Below, in pieces: positions 13,245 to 24,935 of a stretch of DNA of 64,000 bases; within the stretch, counting starts at the first letter, position 1; the number at the start of each line of letters is the position of its first letter. A program made the position numbers and the translations under genes. The notes beneath the pieces are model-generated. The model did not search any database. It was not told the origin of the DNA and worked only from the letters and a program-made list of their open reading frames with translations. This stretch comes from Jacaranda mimosifolia (taxonomy: Eukaryota > Streptophyta > Magnoliopsida > Lamiales > Bignoniaceae), in contig CM032120.1 of assembly GCA_018894105.1 (NCBI GenBank), positions 28,728,710-28,792,709 on the forward strand, read 5' to 3'.

Positions 13245-14574
13245 TCAACTTGAGATAGAGATGTTCAAATTTGAGAGAGAGATATGAAGTAGTGGGACTG
13301 AATCAGAGTTCGAAGTCCGAATGCATAGTCGAATATGTGGTGGCCAAATGCAGGAGGTTGGTTGTCTCCATGGAGTAAGGGCGGCAAGGTTGCCCCCCCA
13401 AGGAGCGTCCGGTCGCCTAACCTGTGGAGCGGATGCCCCCGACACTCTTCCCAGCTTCCTCCTTAAAATGGATATCTTAGTCGCAATTCCTTATGCTCGA
13501 CGAGACTTCTACACAACTAAATTCTAGACATGTCCTAAAATAACAAGCAAACAATCAAATGGCTATGCTCAACTGCTAATACAACATGCAAGTAAAATAA
13601 ATTAAGTTGAAGGAAAAATTCTTACCCGAGCTAAATCTCTATCGACAAACTTTGTAAGATGCAGAAAGGAGAATGTCTCCAAATTCCTTTTATCATGCAC
13701 GCAGACTCCGCTTTGCAAGTTGTCAACACTTACCAACAACTCCCTTGACCTTACCAACATGAAAGGGGTGAGAAGCCCTGGGCCAAGTAGCTCCAGTGGC
13801 AGACTGTCATTCATGCTTCCCAATTGGTCCTTAAATTACTAGCTCAGAACCACCATCTGCGTCAGTCTAAGGTGCCACAGAAAGAGGTGGAACATGAGGC
13901 TTCCTAGAACGCCTCCATAGAGGGCTCAAACATTAACCTATTGTTCCAAATCCTCACGACGCTGCCCTGCCGAACACTTCTCGTGAGAATGTCCATTCAT
14001 CCTCTAATGTGAATCCTCACCAAATCAATCTTTTTCGCTGCAAAGAACCAACAAATTATGTTAAGCTCAATAATTCAGAAAACAATCAAGAAAAATAATA
14101 TAAATGCTAAGGAGAAAGTATAAATGCAATAACCTGGATCTTCCACCATGTCTTCAATGCTAGCCTTCGAAATCCCACCAGGCTCTCTAATAGAAAGGTT
14201 AACTAGGATGTTGGGGTTAAGCAGCAGCTAGAAGTCCTCAGCAGGATATCGCATGTCATGCTAAGCACGCGACAACAGTTTTGGAAGGTCTACTCATAGA
14301 TCACCATCGCTTCTGCCTCAAACACCTCAAAGAACTCATTTGAACCTTTGAATTCATTTACTACATCCTCACGAGCAGCATCAATGAGTGTCTTCCCAAT
14401 AGAATACTCTAAGAACTTCCACTTGTCTTCACTTCTTTTGCACAACGCGCCTTCAGCTGCTCATACTCCTTTAGCAGCTTCACTAACTCCTGGAGACTCC
14501 GACAAAGGTCACGATGAACCTTACCCAGATGACTAACAATGGTGAACTATTTCACCACGATGAGCACTCAAACC
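13245..14574 (-). pseudogene. Degenerate coding-like sequence split by the Athila-like insertion
   Basis: This stretch is richer in G+C than its surroundings and reads like broken minus-strand coding DNA. Near 14250-14560 the frames give ELVKLLKEYEQLKAR, then after a shift KTLIDAARED followed by EFFEVFEAEA, with stops and shifts. The pattern (coiled coil, then a helical segment) resembles the C-terminal part of plant transposon or retroelement proteins such as the antisense ORFs of Tat elements, but I cannot assign it firmly. The upstream part would lie right of the Athila-like element, at about 26136-26400. An ORF at 13602-13823 is unrecognised. Confidence 0.3.
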
Positions 14575-14579
14575 CTCAT

Positions 14580-15786
14580 TGTTGGTTGTGTTGTGCAAAA
14601 TAAATAATGCAAATAATTACGCAAATGCACGTGTCGCAACAAGTAATAAAATGATGAGAAGAGTGTCGATCCCACGAGGAACTAAATTATTCGCTACTAA
14701 TTATTAATTTACCACACACTTGTTTTATCCAAACAAAATCAATTAACTAAGAATTAAAACTAAACTAATGAAAATAAGAAAAACGGTGCTGATTAAGATT
14801 TCTATTAGGTTATAAAAGCCTAGAATTATGATTTCATCAATCAAATAAGTTGATTACATAATTTTCTCCCTATGAAATTATTAATAGGTTATTAGTCTTG
14901 AGTCTTATGCAATTACGAGGTTCTTCCGAATTACCCGCAATCAAATCCCTAATTTATTCAATTCACTATATTCCTACGTGAATTAACTAAATTATGAATA
15001 AGGTTGTACTATTCAACTAACTCCCTAGGGCAAGCAGGTATATTCCTATCCTACTCACAAATTAATTAGTTCATTAATTTGAACAATTAATCCTAAGGTC
15101 TTTTATTGTTAATCAATCCCTAGATTTTCTTTTCCAAAACTCCTCTAGAGTTTAAAGATACACTTAACTGTTGATCAGACAATCAAAAAGAAAAAACACA
15201 CAATAGAAGAAATAACCTTAAGCACTATTAACTTTATGAAAGAAAACCATGCATCAATTTATTTAAAAGAATCCATCATAATCCTAGAATAACAAATTAG
15301 TTCATGATTGAATTGTCAAACAAAACATGAATAAAACAAAACATCATTTCAAATCCAGAATTAAAAACGAAATCAAAGGAAGAAGAAGAAGAAACTCTAT
15401 TCGTAGATGAATCTGATCTCCAGTTTGTCTTTCTCTGAATCCTGAATTCTCACGATACTTTTGATCTCCAAAATAGAAAAATCCGCCTCCTCAACTAAGT
15501 GTCTAAAAGGCCTATTTATAACTAATTAAAAGAGTCTTCTAATTAGAATAGGACTCGAATAAATAAAAAGATTTTTCTGCCCATCCTTGATTAGATCATG
15601 AGGTGTCATCCTGTCAGCATTCCCATCAACTTTTGTAAATTTGTCCCATTTTGTAGCTTCTCCACGTATATTCCTGCAATTCCAATTTTTCACCAATTAA
15701 CAAGGAAATTATAATTTTTTAAACAAGAAAATTATTTGTTAAGTCCTAAACATGATATTAAAATTAATACTAATATGGACTTAGCA
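14580..15786 (-). repeat. 3' LTR of the Athila-like element
   Basis: 1207 bp, starting TGCTAAGTCC on the minus strand and ending CCAACA. Partner of 24936-26130. A 12 bp difference in length is spread over small indels, for example one around 15050. Confidence 0.9.
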
Positions 15787-15802
15787 ATTACCCTCAAACT
15801 TA
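15787..15802 (-). promoter_or_regulatory. Polypurine tract of the Athila-like element
   Basis: On the minus strand AAGTTTGAGGGTAAT stands directly before the 3' LTR start TGCTAAG. Athila elements usually have a G-richer tract here, so this one is decayed. Confidence 0.55.
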
Positions 15803-16272
15803 ATATGTTGCTCGCCCTCGAGCAAAGCAAAGAAAAGACTTAAAGACACTCAAAGAAAAATAAATCAGCACAAAAATGCATATACAAAAAACATCACTTC
15901 TTTTTGCTACTCTCGTAGTCAATCACAATTGCGATCTAATTTCACTATGCACAAATAAGAAGATACAATGTTCAAATGAATCACCCTTGTATGTGTGTGC
16001 TTTCTCTACAAGCAGTTACTGGTAATTCGGATTAATTTATGTACCAGTACAAGACTCTACTTTAATACTCCATAGATTTGTTTTTCATCTCTATCTCCAC
16101 TAATGTAGAATACACTCAACAAATTATCATTTAGGACTTTCACAGCTTGTAATGTAGGCTTGGGTAAAGGTAGGAAAAATATGAATAACACTGGCTCAAT
16201 ACCCACATCACTTGTTCATCATCACCTCTTAATTCTCCCCCAAACTTATTGAACAGTACTTCTCAATTTCTT

Positions 16273-16323
<51 letters not shown>

Positions 16324-17540
16324 TTTTTTTTACGGTGCTCATGCCACTATGCACACATGTGTGTGTGCATGAGGCTTTATATACACCTTTTTTTTAAAAG
16401 AAAATCAAACTCATGGGCCCTATATTGCTTGTTCCCATTTCAAATAGATCTAACAAGTAATTGTGGGATTTATTTGGTGGGATTATGTTTCTAGATTGGT
16501 TGTTGAGTTAGTTGTCAATTGAAAAGGATATTTAAAAATAGGCTCAACAAGGGACCCAAGGGATATAATATCAATTGGTAAGTTTGAAAGGCTCAAACGG
16601 ATCAAAAATGGCCTAAGTCATTTCCTTTAATTGAGTGTTTTCTAGGATTTCGCCTTTGATAGGAAATCAAACAAATTCTAGAGTTTAAAGTATTACTTAT
16701 GTAACTCATGCATAAATGTCCTCTAAATTAACCAATAGCTAAAAGTGAGAAAGAGAGTGCTCAAAAATAGGGGATGTCATCCTAGCATTACTTCTACTCA
16801 AAGTGCATAGTTCCATCATCACACAAGTATAATTTTTCACGAAACATAAAATTAAAGGAGTAATATCTTCATTGATTCAAGAAGATTAATTTTTGTACAT
16901 GCAAGACATTGACTCAATTACTAAACCCTAATCAAAATCAAAACAACAGAAAATAAAAGAACACAAACGACTAAAAATTGACGTGCAAAGCACCCCCTCC
17001 AAACTCGAGAGGTACTTTGCCCTCAAAGTACTAATACTGTTATGATAGAGAAAGCAAGAAAATAAGAGACACTGATATGAAAAAAGGATAAAAATAAAAA
17101 TAAAGACAAAAATAAAAATAAAATAAAATAAAGAAAAAGAAAAGAAAGAAAATACGCCCTGATCAATCGATGATGTCATCATCCTTCTTGGCCTCCGAGG
17201 GTGGAATTGCAACAGCAATGTAAGGATATGGTTGTGGTGAGAATTAATTCCAAATAAAATTATTTCCAATAATACCTAAAAAAATCAAGAAATTCCAATC
17301 AATAAATCAACATCCAAAAATTTAATTCAATTTGCATCCAAATATCCATCACTTCACCTCAATAATCAATCAACTATTTATTGAATAATCTTATATAATA
17401 GCCATTAAATTAAAATTATTAAAAAAAATAATCTAGCTAATTCCAAACTCTCAAATCAATAAAATAGGCCTTTATTAACTAATAAATATATAAAAATTCA
17501 AATCAATTTAAAACACTAATATATTTAAAATATGCTAAAA
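15803..17540. other. 3' non-coding region of the Athila-like element (left of the CACTA insertion)
   Basis: No recognisable envelope-like or other protein. It contains a CT microsatellite and T-tract (about 16266-16331), and an A-rich stretch of AAATA and AAGAA words near 17085-17150 that yields a meaningless low-complexity ORF on the other strand. Confidence 0.6.
16266..16331. repeat. (CT)n microsatellite followed by a T tract
   Basis: About 20 CT units run into about 17 T residues. It creates Ser/Leu and Phe runs in a spurious ORF. Confidence 0.95.
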
Positions 17541-18479
17541 CACTACAAAAAAGGGGGTTTTAGTGACTGATCAGTGACCAATTAATAACCGATTTAAAAA
17601 TATTTTTTTTTAAAAAAAATAGTGACCATTTAGTGACCGATTAATGACCACATTAGTGACCCCTAGTGACCGAATTCTATTTCGGTCACTAAATTGGTCA
17701 ATGGTTAAGAATTAAATTTTTATTGATCACTAATTTAGTAACCGCTAATTGGGGTCACTAATTCGGTTATTAATTAGTGACCTATAATTTTTCGGTCAAT
17801 AATTCCGTCACTATTTTATGACCAAATTTTTTTGATAATTCATTGATTAACTATAATGATCATAATTTTCTATTAATAGTTGGTCACAAATATAATATTT
17901 TATTTTTCAACATAATTTTATAATGTAAAGTATAAAATTTATGTAAAGGGAAGGAGTAGAGTGACATGTCTTGCTTAAGCTAATATCATAACAATAGTTC
18001 GTACTAAATATAATTTAAACATACAATTTACTATTTAAAAATAGAACAATATTAGTCTCAATTTATGTGTAGAAATAATGTATGAAATTTAATATGATAA
18101 TACATGAATCATATTCATATAAAATATTGTCTCATTTACATTATCAATTATATTATATCAATAAAATTCTAAATTTTTTAGGTGATACATTTATAATATT
18201 TATAAAAAAATTTAATATCTAAACTATAGTTAAAATAAAATAAAATAATATATAAAAATATTAAGAACATAAATATGAATTTCAAATCAAACATTACATT
18301 ATTGAATAATTAAATGTTGAATTTAAAGGTTTTAAAAAATTTATCATTTAAAATATAAATTATTATGACTAAATAAGAGTTTAAAGTTTAAATATAAAGT
18401 CAGTATTATAAAAATAAAATATTAAAAGAAAAAAAATGAAGTTATAATATATTAAAAGAAAAGAAAATGAAACAAAAGA

Positions 18480-18870
18480 TAAAATAAACCTACCGTCCTC
18501 ATTCAAATTGCATTTGCCCCTATCTCTTCTTACAGCAGCCGCAGTGCCCTTCCCCTTATCCCTTTCTAGGTAATTTTTTTTTCTTCTTTTACCTGCTGAA
18601 TCTCTGGCGAAGGCCCGCTGTGGAGGCCAGCGGGCTTTCGCCTCTGCAACAGCTAGTCCCAGGAGGCCAGCTGCTCGTAACTTGCGAGCGCCAGCAGCAG
18701 CAGCTGGCCTTGCGAGACCAGCAGCAGCCAGCAGATCCACTGCTGTTGGTGGTGGTCTCACCACGGGGAGGCTAGCTGATGCTGACCTCCGATCGCAATA
18801 GAGACCAGCAACAGCTGGTCTGATTGGTGGCCTCCTACTTCCGGCAGGGAGGCACCAACATTTTGTTTTT
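18480..18870. other. GC-rich island inside the CACTA element
   Basis: About 390 bp rich in CAGCAGC, GGCC and GAGACCAGCA words, quite unlike the AT-rich element around it. A minus-strand ORF (18381-18764) gives Ala/Arg-rich low-complexity protein and is probably not real. It could be the promoter or first exon of the lost transposase gene, or captured host DNA. Sequence alone does not decide. Confidence 0.4.
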
Positions 18871-20940
18871 CTTTTTCTTTTTTAATTTTTTTTAATAGTT
18901 ATATAATACTTTTATTTAATTGTGCAGGTGTGGAGACTGGAATTTTTCATATTTTTGGCATTGGTATGGCTTTTAAAGTTAATTATTTCTTGTTTTTCTT
19001 TGGATTTTGTTTGCTTTATAGTTTGTATTATGTGATTTGCAAGTTTATTTTAGCTTATTTTGATGTTTGAAGCAAATCGAGTGTTTTCCCCCTAGAATTT
19101 TTGAGGTTAAAAATTTCTTTGGGCATTTGTATAGTTCATCGTAGTAATTACTTTTGCTTTAATTTTTGCTCTGTTACTTTTTAGTTTGTCATGTGATTTT
19201 TATTTTTTATTTTTATTTTTTTTTAATTTCTAGTGTTAGATGTAGTTCTATGGTAGATATGAGGCCTCATAATGTATTCTATTTCTGGAAGTTAGTACTT
19301 TAACTCTTTGTTGGATGGTTAATTAAGTATAGCTCTCTGTCTGATCTGTAAATGCTTACAAACAGATTTGCTTTTTATGCATTCATGTAGACACCGTAGC
19401 ATTAGGTTTCGACATTCCATTTTAGGATAACCTGACGAGCAACGATTATCTGCTTCTTAATTTTTTAAACTCCTTCAATTGCATGATTTTGTGAACAATT
19501 TCTTTCTTTTTTGGACATATGTGATTGTGATTGTGATTGTGTTACTCTCTGTATATTTAACTTTTAGAGGCATGTGAATTGGGGAATATTTTGCATGAAA
19601 ATCAGCTTGGTTATCTCAGAAATTTAATTGGAGGTGGTGGTCTACAGATCTATGCGGATTTGAGTTCGGATCATTATTAAATCATTAATTCCAAAATGAA
19701 CAGAGTTGTCTTATGTTTATGTATTTTTCATATGTTTCATGCAGGTAAAGTGAATTTAAAAGAGTTCTCTTATCACTTAGGGAGGAAAAAATCAGATTTT
19801 TGACATTATGAGGCTATGGATTTCTTTTAGAAACTTTAGCATGCAGATAGTGTATAACTGTATATTTGAAAGACCAAAATCGTAATGACCTTCGACCGCC
19901 ACATATAGCAAATTATGGCGCTTCTATTATTAGTTTTTTGCCATTCAAAGGAAGGAAAAGTGAATGCATTGGTATCTTAGAAAGTAATTTGTTCAAACGA
20001 TGAATACTTTTGCAAGTTATTTGTAGGAATTAAGTAAATATGTATTTATTATATATAAATACATATTGTTATTATTATTAGTTTTCCCCAAGAAATCAAA
20101 GCAACTTATTTTTGGAACAAAATTAGCAATAATGCTGAGTTTATTTCTTTTATCATTATTCCAATTTTTAGGATGTGATGTTTATTTTGATTAATTTTGA
20201 TGCACCACTTGGACATAACTACCTTGAAATTCAAACTAGACTAACACAAAATCAATAAATGAAATCTGGTAATTTCATTCATTAGGTGTACCTATGAGTA
20301 GAATTAGACCATACATAAATTAAAAATTATTTAGCAAATTCTTATTGGTTTCAAACATCCAACACAAATGATTTCTTAAGACTCATTTTTGCTAAAAAGT
20401 ATCCCTTTTTTTTCATTCTCATACTTATAACTATTATTTTTAATCTAAATTCTAGTACTTTAAAAATAATTAAAACCCACCTAAATATTATTATTTTCAT
20501 CACTATCGCATAATATATTAAATAATAAATTTTTGTTTTATGCTAATGTTAATTCACTAACTAATTAAACACTATTTTTCTATCTTTCTAAGATAATGAG
20601 ACACACACTAAATAATTTCTTATTCAATCTAATTTAATTGATAAGACATAAAGAAGTTTGTGAAGGACTTCATTATTATTAGTTTTTCGCCATTCAAATG
20701 AAGGAAAAGTGAATGCGTTGCCATCTTTTGTGTAGTTAAAGCATATTATTTGGAAATGTTGGATTAAATAGTATTGTTGAATGTGAAGGTACACGTGGTT
20801 CAACAACTTGTCAAGATCCTTCTTTTGAATTATTGGAACTGTAAGTTTGTCCTGTGCGAAGTTTCTATCAAGGACATAACTGATAATATGAAATCTAATG
20901 ATGTAGTTATTATTTTAATGCACATGTCTTTTGTTTGTAG

Positions 20941-21300
20941 CTGGCACTAGTGGCTTTAGTGGCACCATTAGCAATAGTACACTTGGCTTTTTACTAATCA
21001 AGGTGACTAATGTTTTTTCTTTCTCATAGCTATGTTTATTATCTCTAGTTTAAGCTTTTTGAATGATAGTTTAATGGTTTAAAATTGCAGAAAACATGTC
21101 CTAATGATCGAAATTAGATGTGGCAATGCATGGAAAAGTTGAATGCAATGCATGGTGGTGGTTCGAATGACAATAATGGAGGAGAGACAATGAGACTTAC
21201 TTTAATCAATGAATGTTTAGTTTTGTGCTATGTAATAGTTGATATTGAAACTTATGTTTGGATTGGTTGGGTTAAATGGATGATTTTGGATTATTGTTAA
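20941..21300 (+). pseudogene. Possible remnant exons within the CACTA element
   Basis: 20941-21000 is bounded by TTTGTAG before and GTGACT after and reads as an open Ser/Gly/Thr-rich stretch. After an AAATTGCAG acceptor near 21090, an ORF (21118-21300) begins MWQCMEKLNAMHGGG. This looks like the last exons of a spliced transcript, but I recognise no family. It may be the decayed 3' end of a transposon gene. Confidence 0.3.
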
Positions 21301-22129
21301 ATGAATTACTATTGTTATGTTTATGAATTGGTGTTATGGATTATACTTTTAGAGTTGTAAATTGATGATGGGTTATGATTGTGAAATATTCATAATATAT
21401 TGTTTTGAAATGGTATTTATATTAATAAAATATATTATTTTTTGTGCAAATAAAATTTTGTGACCGAAACTCGATCGGTCACTAATTAGTGACTGAATTA
21501 TGACTGAAATTCGGTCATTAATTTGTGACTCATGTTGTGATTGAAAAGGTTACTAATTAGTGACCGATTTTTGATATTTTGTGACCAAATTTCGGTCACT
21601 AATTAGTGAATTAGTGACCCATTTTTGATATTTTGTGACCGATTAGTAATCAGTCACTAATTCGTCACTAATCAGTGACCCAATTGTGACCGCTCCATGT
21701 ATTGCCTTGCAAAAAATTAGTGACCGACACTTTAAAATTAGTGACCGATGATAGTTTCGGTCGCTAATTGAAATTAGTGACGAGGGTTTTAGTGACCGCG
21801 CGTGTCGGTCACTAATTACATCAGTGACCGATTTTTGTTGAATTAGTGACCTATTTTTTGGTCACTAAAACCCTATTTTTTAGTAGTGAAAAGGAAGTGA
21901 TGAGAATGGTGGGGTAGGTGGGTTTGTTTGAGAAAAAGAAGATTAATGTAGAGAGAAAGAAAAAGGGGAAAAAAAAGAAAAGAAAAAGAAAATGGAAAAA
22001 TGGAAAAGGAAAAGAGAAAAAGAAAAGAAAAAGAAATATATATATATATATATATATATAAGAGATGGTGGGGGTTGTTTTGTGGGGGTGAGGTCGGCTG
22101 GTGGGGGGCAGTCAAAATTGGCTACCCCC

Positions 22130-22275
22130 AATTTTGACTTTTTTTTTTTCAATTGTGCGCCAGGGCGCAAATTGCTTGCGCCACTAGAATGCAGCGCCCA
22201 AGGTGTGAAAATTCACGCCTTGGCGTTGGGGAGCAAATTTCTTGCGCCTCGGCGCTCAAGCCACTGCGACCTTTT
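22130..22275. other. GC-rich inverted-repeat segment of the Athila-like element
   Basis: Repeated GCGCC and TTGCGCC words lie between the integrase fragment and the CACTA insertion. AAGGTGTGAAAATTCACGCCTT at 22200-22221 is an almost perfect palindrome. No coding meaning seen. Confidence 0.5.
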
Positions 22276-22441
22276 TTTTTGGTAAAAAAAGGAAAAACCA
22301 AATAACAAATAATTAAATAAATAAACAAATAAAAAAAATTACTAAAAAAATTAAATAACATAATTAAAAACTTGGGTTGCCTCCCAATAAGCGCTTGATT
22401 TATAGTTTTCGGCTTGACTTTCGGGCTTCACTTGATGTTGG

Positions 22442-22692
22442 TTAAGGTGGCTGTAGATTTTTGATAATCAAATCACTTTCCCAATAGTGTTTGATTCTTT
22501 TCCTATTCACCTTAAATTGCCTTCTTGAACCAATTTCTTCCAACTCCATCATTTCATGTGGAAAGATTTCAATTATGCGAAATAGCCCCAACCATCGTGA
22601 TCTTAGTTTTCTTGATAACCACTTAAAACGGGAGCCGTAGAATAGTACATGTTCACCTGGCTTTAATAGGTCTATCAAAATTTTGCGATCAC
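22442..22692 (-). pseudogene. Athila-like integrase C-terminal fragment
   Basis: The frame reads KPGEHVLFYGSRFKWL, then RKLRSRWLGLFRI, matching the SH3-like tail of Athila integrase (KPGEQVLL...KLKSRW). It stays in the same frame as gag-protease upstream. The fusion point lies near 22690: everything between protease and the last ~80 residues of integrase is gone, about 3 kb judged by full-length relatives. TTGGGAGGCAACCC follows downstream, near 22375. Confidence 0.85.
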
Positions 22693-22708
22693 TCCTATAT
22701 TCAATCTC

Positions 22709-24790
22709 TCATTTATGTGACTTGACTTTTTTATTTACCACACTAACTGCAAAACACTTGTCAATGTCCTTAGGAAAATCAAATTCTTTAAACACATTAA
22801 AAGTTACCTTTTCATCTTGGACCCTCATGGTTAGCTCACCTGTTTGCACATCTATGATAGTCCTACCTGTGGCCAAGAATGGTCTCCCAAGGATGATTGG
22901 AACTTCAGTATCCTCTTCCATGTCTAACATAACAAAATCTGCAGGGAAAATAAATTTATGAACTTTCACCAATACATCTTCAATTATTCCCTTAGGATAC
23001 TTGAATGTTCTATCCGCAAGTTGTAAGGTTACATTAGTTGGCTTGATCTCTCCTTATCCAAGTCGTTGGTAGATGGAATGTGGCATTAAATTTATGCTTG
23101 CTCCCAAATCACAAAGTGTTCGTCCAGAAAATTTAGTACCAATTTTGCATGGTATGGTGAAACTCCCAGGATCCTTAAGCTTTGGAGGTAACTTCTTTTA
23201 GATGATTACACTACATTCCTCTATGAGAGCCACTGTTTCAAATTCACTCAAACAACTTTTCTTAGATAAAATTGCTTTCATAAATTTTACATAACTAAGC
23301 ATTTGTTCTAAGGCTTCAGCAAATGGAATATTTATGTGGAGTTTCTTGAAAACCTCTAAAATTTGTTGAAATTGCTTATCTAACTTTTGCTTCTTAAGAC
23401 TTTGAGGAAAGGGTGGAGGTGGTCTAATAAGATCAACTTCTTCAATTTTCTACTTCTCATCCTTTCCCTTCTCAACTAGTGATTCTTCTTCCAATTTCTC
23501 TGAAGATGGAGGGACCTTCTGAAATTCTTGCAATTCTCTACCATTCCTCAAAGAAACAGAATTGCAATGTTCCTTGCCTTTTCGTTTAGGATTTATCTCA
23601 GTATCACTTGGCAAAGTTCCTTGCTGTCTCATACTCAATGCAGTGGCTAGCTGGCTCATTTGTGTTTCTAATGTTCTGATTGAAGCTGATTGACTCCAAA
23701 TTGCTGCTTCAGTTTTTGTCATGAACTGCATAAACATCTCCTCTAATGATGGCTTCTTTTCTTGAGTTGGTGGATTTATTAGTTTCTGGAAGCCTGGTGA
23801 TGGAGGTTTAGGTGCTGAAGTTTGTCCTTGATTATTACTCCAACAAAAATTGGGGTGTTGTCTCCATCCAAGATTATAAGTATTTGAGTATGGATTATTT
23901 TGATTCCTGTTGAAGTTCCCAACAAACTGCACTAATTCCAAAGTATGCTGACGCTGATCACTCGAATATACATCACCACAAATTTTGCAAGTAATAAATT
24001 GGCTCTCTTGCTGCATTGGCTAGGTCATGATACTTGCAAACGTGTCCATCTTCTTTGTTAAAGCTTCTAACCATGCAGTCAAAGATGTAGTATCATTTAC
24101 CTCACAGATTCCTGTAGTTTTCTTTGGTTGAGTTAATATATCAGTTGGCCACTGATAACTATTTGCTGCCATCTCTTCAAAAAACTTAAATATTTCCCCA
24201 ATCTTTTTCCTCATAAGTGTACCTCCTGAAGCAGCATCAACTATTCCTCTTGTTTGTGCAGCCAATCCATTGTAAAATGTTTGCACTTGAAGCCACTTTT
24301 TCAATCCATGATGAAGGCATTTTCTGAGCATCTCCTTATATCTTTCACATGCCTCATAAAATGTTTCCTAATCAAATTAGACAAATGATGTGATTTCATT
24401 CCTCAACTTGACTATTCGTGATGGTAGGAAAAACATAGCCAAGAATCTCTTGGCTAAATCCTCCCAAGTGACAATGGATCCCGATGGCAAAGATGATAGC
24501 CAACTCTTTGCTTTGTCCTTTAGTGAAAATGGAAATAGCCTCAATCAGATTGCATCATCAGAAACTCTATTATATTTGAAGGTATCACAAATCTCCAAAA
24601 AATTAGCTAGATGAGCATTCGGATCTTCTGTTAGAGACCCCCCAAATTGGACTGAACTCTATATCATCTGAATGACAGCGTGCTTGATCTCAAAATTATT
24701 AGCCTGAACAGATGGTCTAGCTATTCTTGTTTGAAAGCCCTAAATTTGTGGGATAACATAATCCCCCAAATATCCATCTTTCTCTGCCAT
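22709..24790 (-). pseudogene. Athila-like gag-protease pseudogene
   Basis: One frame of 694 codons runs from ATG 24790 (MAEKDGYLGDYVIPQ) to a stop at 22709 without frameshift, but with about nine internal stop codons. Gag motifs include [49 protein letters not shown] and ANSYQWP (residues about 50-215). A loose CKICG zinc-knuckle remnant follows near 23975. The aspartic protease segment has LCDLGASINLMP (about 23110) and ILGRPFLATGRTIIDV (about 22880). The DLGA catalytic motif is intact. Most stops are one C-to-T change from CAA, CAG or CGA, as expected from decay of methylated DNA. Gag would form virus-like particles and protease would mature the polyprotein; this copy cannot make the full product. 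Confidence 0.9.
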
Positions 24791-24911
24791 TTCTACAGTA
24801 TCCTCGTTTGCTAAAAAATAAATAATAAATAAATAAATAAAACAAAATTAAAAAAATTGAACTAAAACTTGGCGCTTAAAATTGATATTAGCATAAACAA
24901 AATAATTTTAG

Positions 24912-24929
24912 TTCCCGGCAACGGTGCAA
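24912..24929 (-). promoter_or_regulatory. Primer binding site of the Athila-like element
   Basis: Just inside the 5' LTR the minus strand reads TGCACCGTTGCCGGGAAC. It differs by a few bases from the TGGCGCCGTTGCCGGGGA site typical of Athila elements, which matches the 3' end of plant tRNA-Asp. Confidence 0.75.
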
Positions 24930-24935
24930 AAAACT

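Larger units (their letters stand above)
17541..21888. mobile_element. CACTA (En/Spm-like) transposon, 4.35 kb, inside the Athila-like element
   Basis: Left end CACTACAAAAAAGGGGG, then TTTTAGTGAC; right end (reverse complement) CACTACTAAAAAATAGGG, then TTTTAGTGACC. The 3 bp target duplication AAA flanks both ends (17538-17540 and 21889-21891). Both subterminal regions (17560-17830 and 21455-21880) are packed with TAGTGACC/GGTCACTA motifs in both orientations, typical transposase-binding repeats. The interior has no TNP2 or TNPA motif I can recognise, so it is probably non-autonomous. It must be younger than the retroelement it interrupts. Confidence 0.95.

Noticed and set aside
16928..17269. 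Phe/Ile-rich 113-codon minus-strand ORF as an envelope-like protein of the Athila element
   Set aside because: Its hydrophobic stretch is just the reverse of an AAATA/AAGAA repeat tract; no signal peptide or conserved motif.
18381..18764. Ala/Arg-rich 127-codon minus-strand ORF in the CACTA element
   Set aside because: Low-complexity reading of a GC-rich island; the tail is pure AT-derived Phe/Tyr/Ile. No domain seen.
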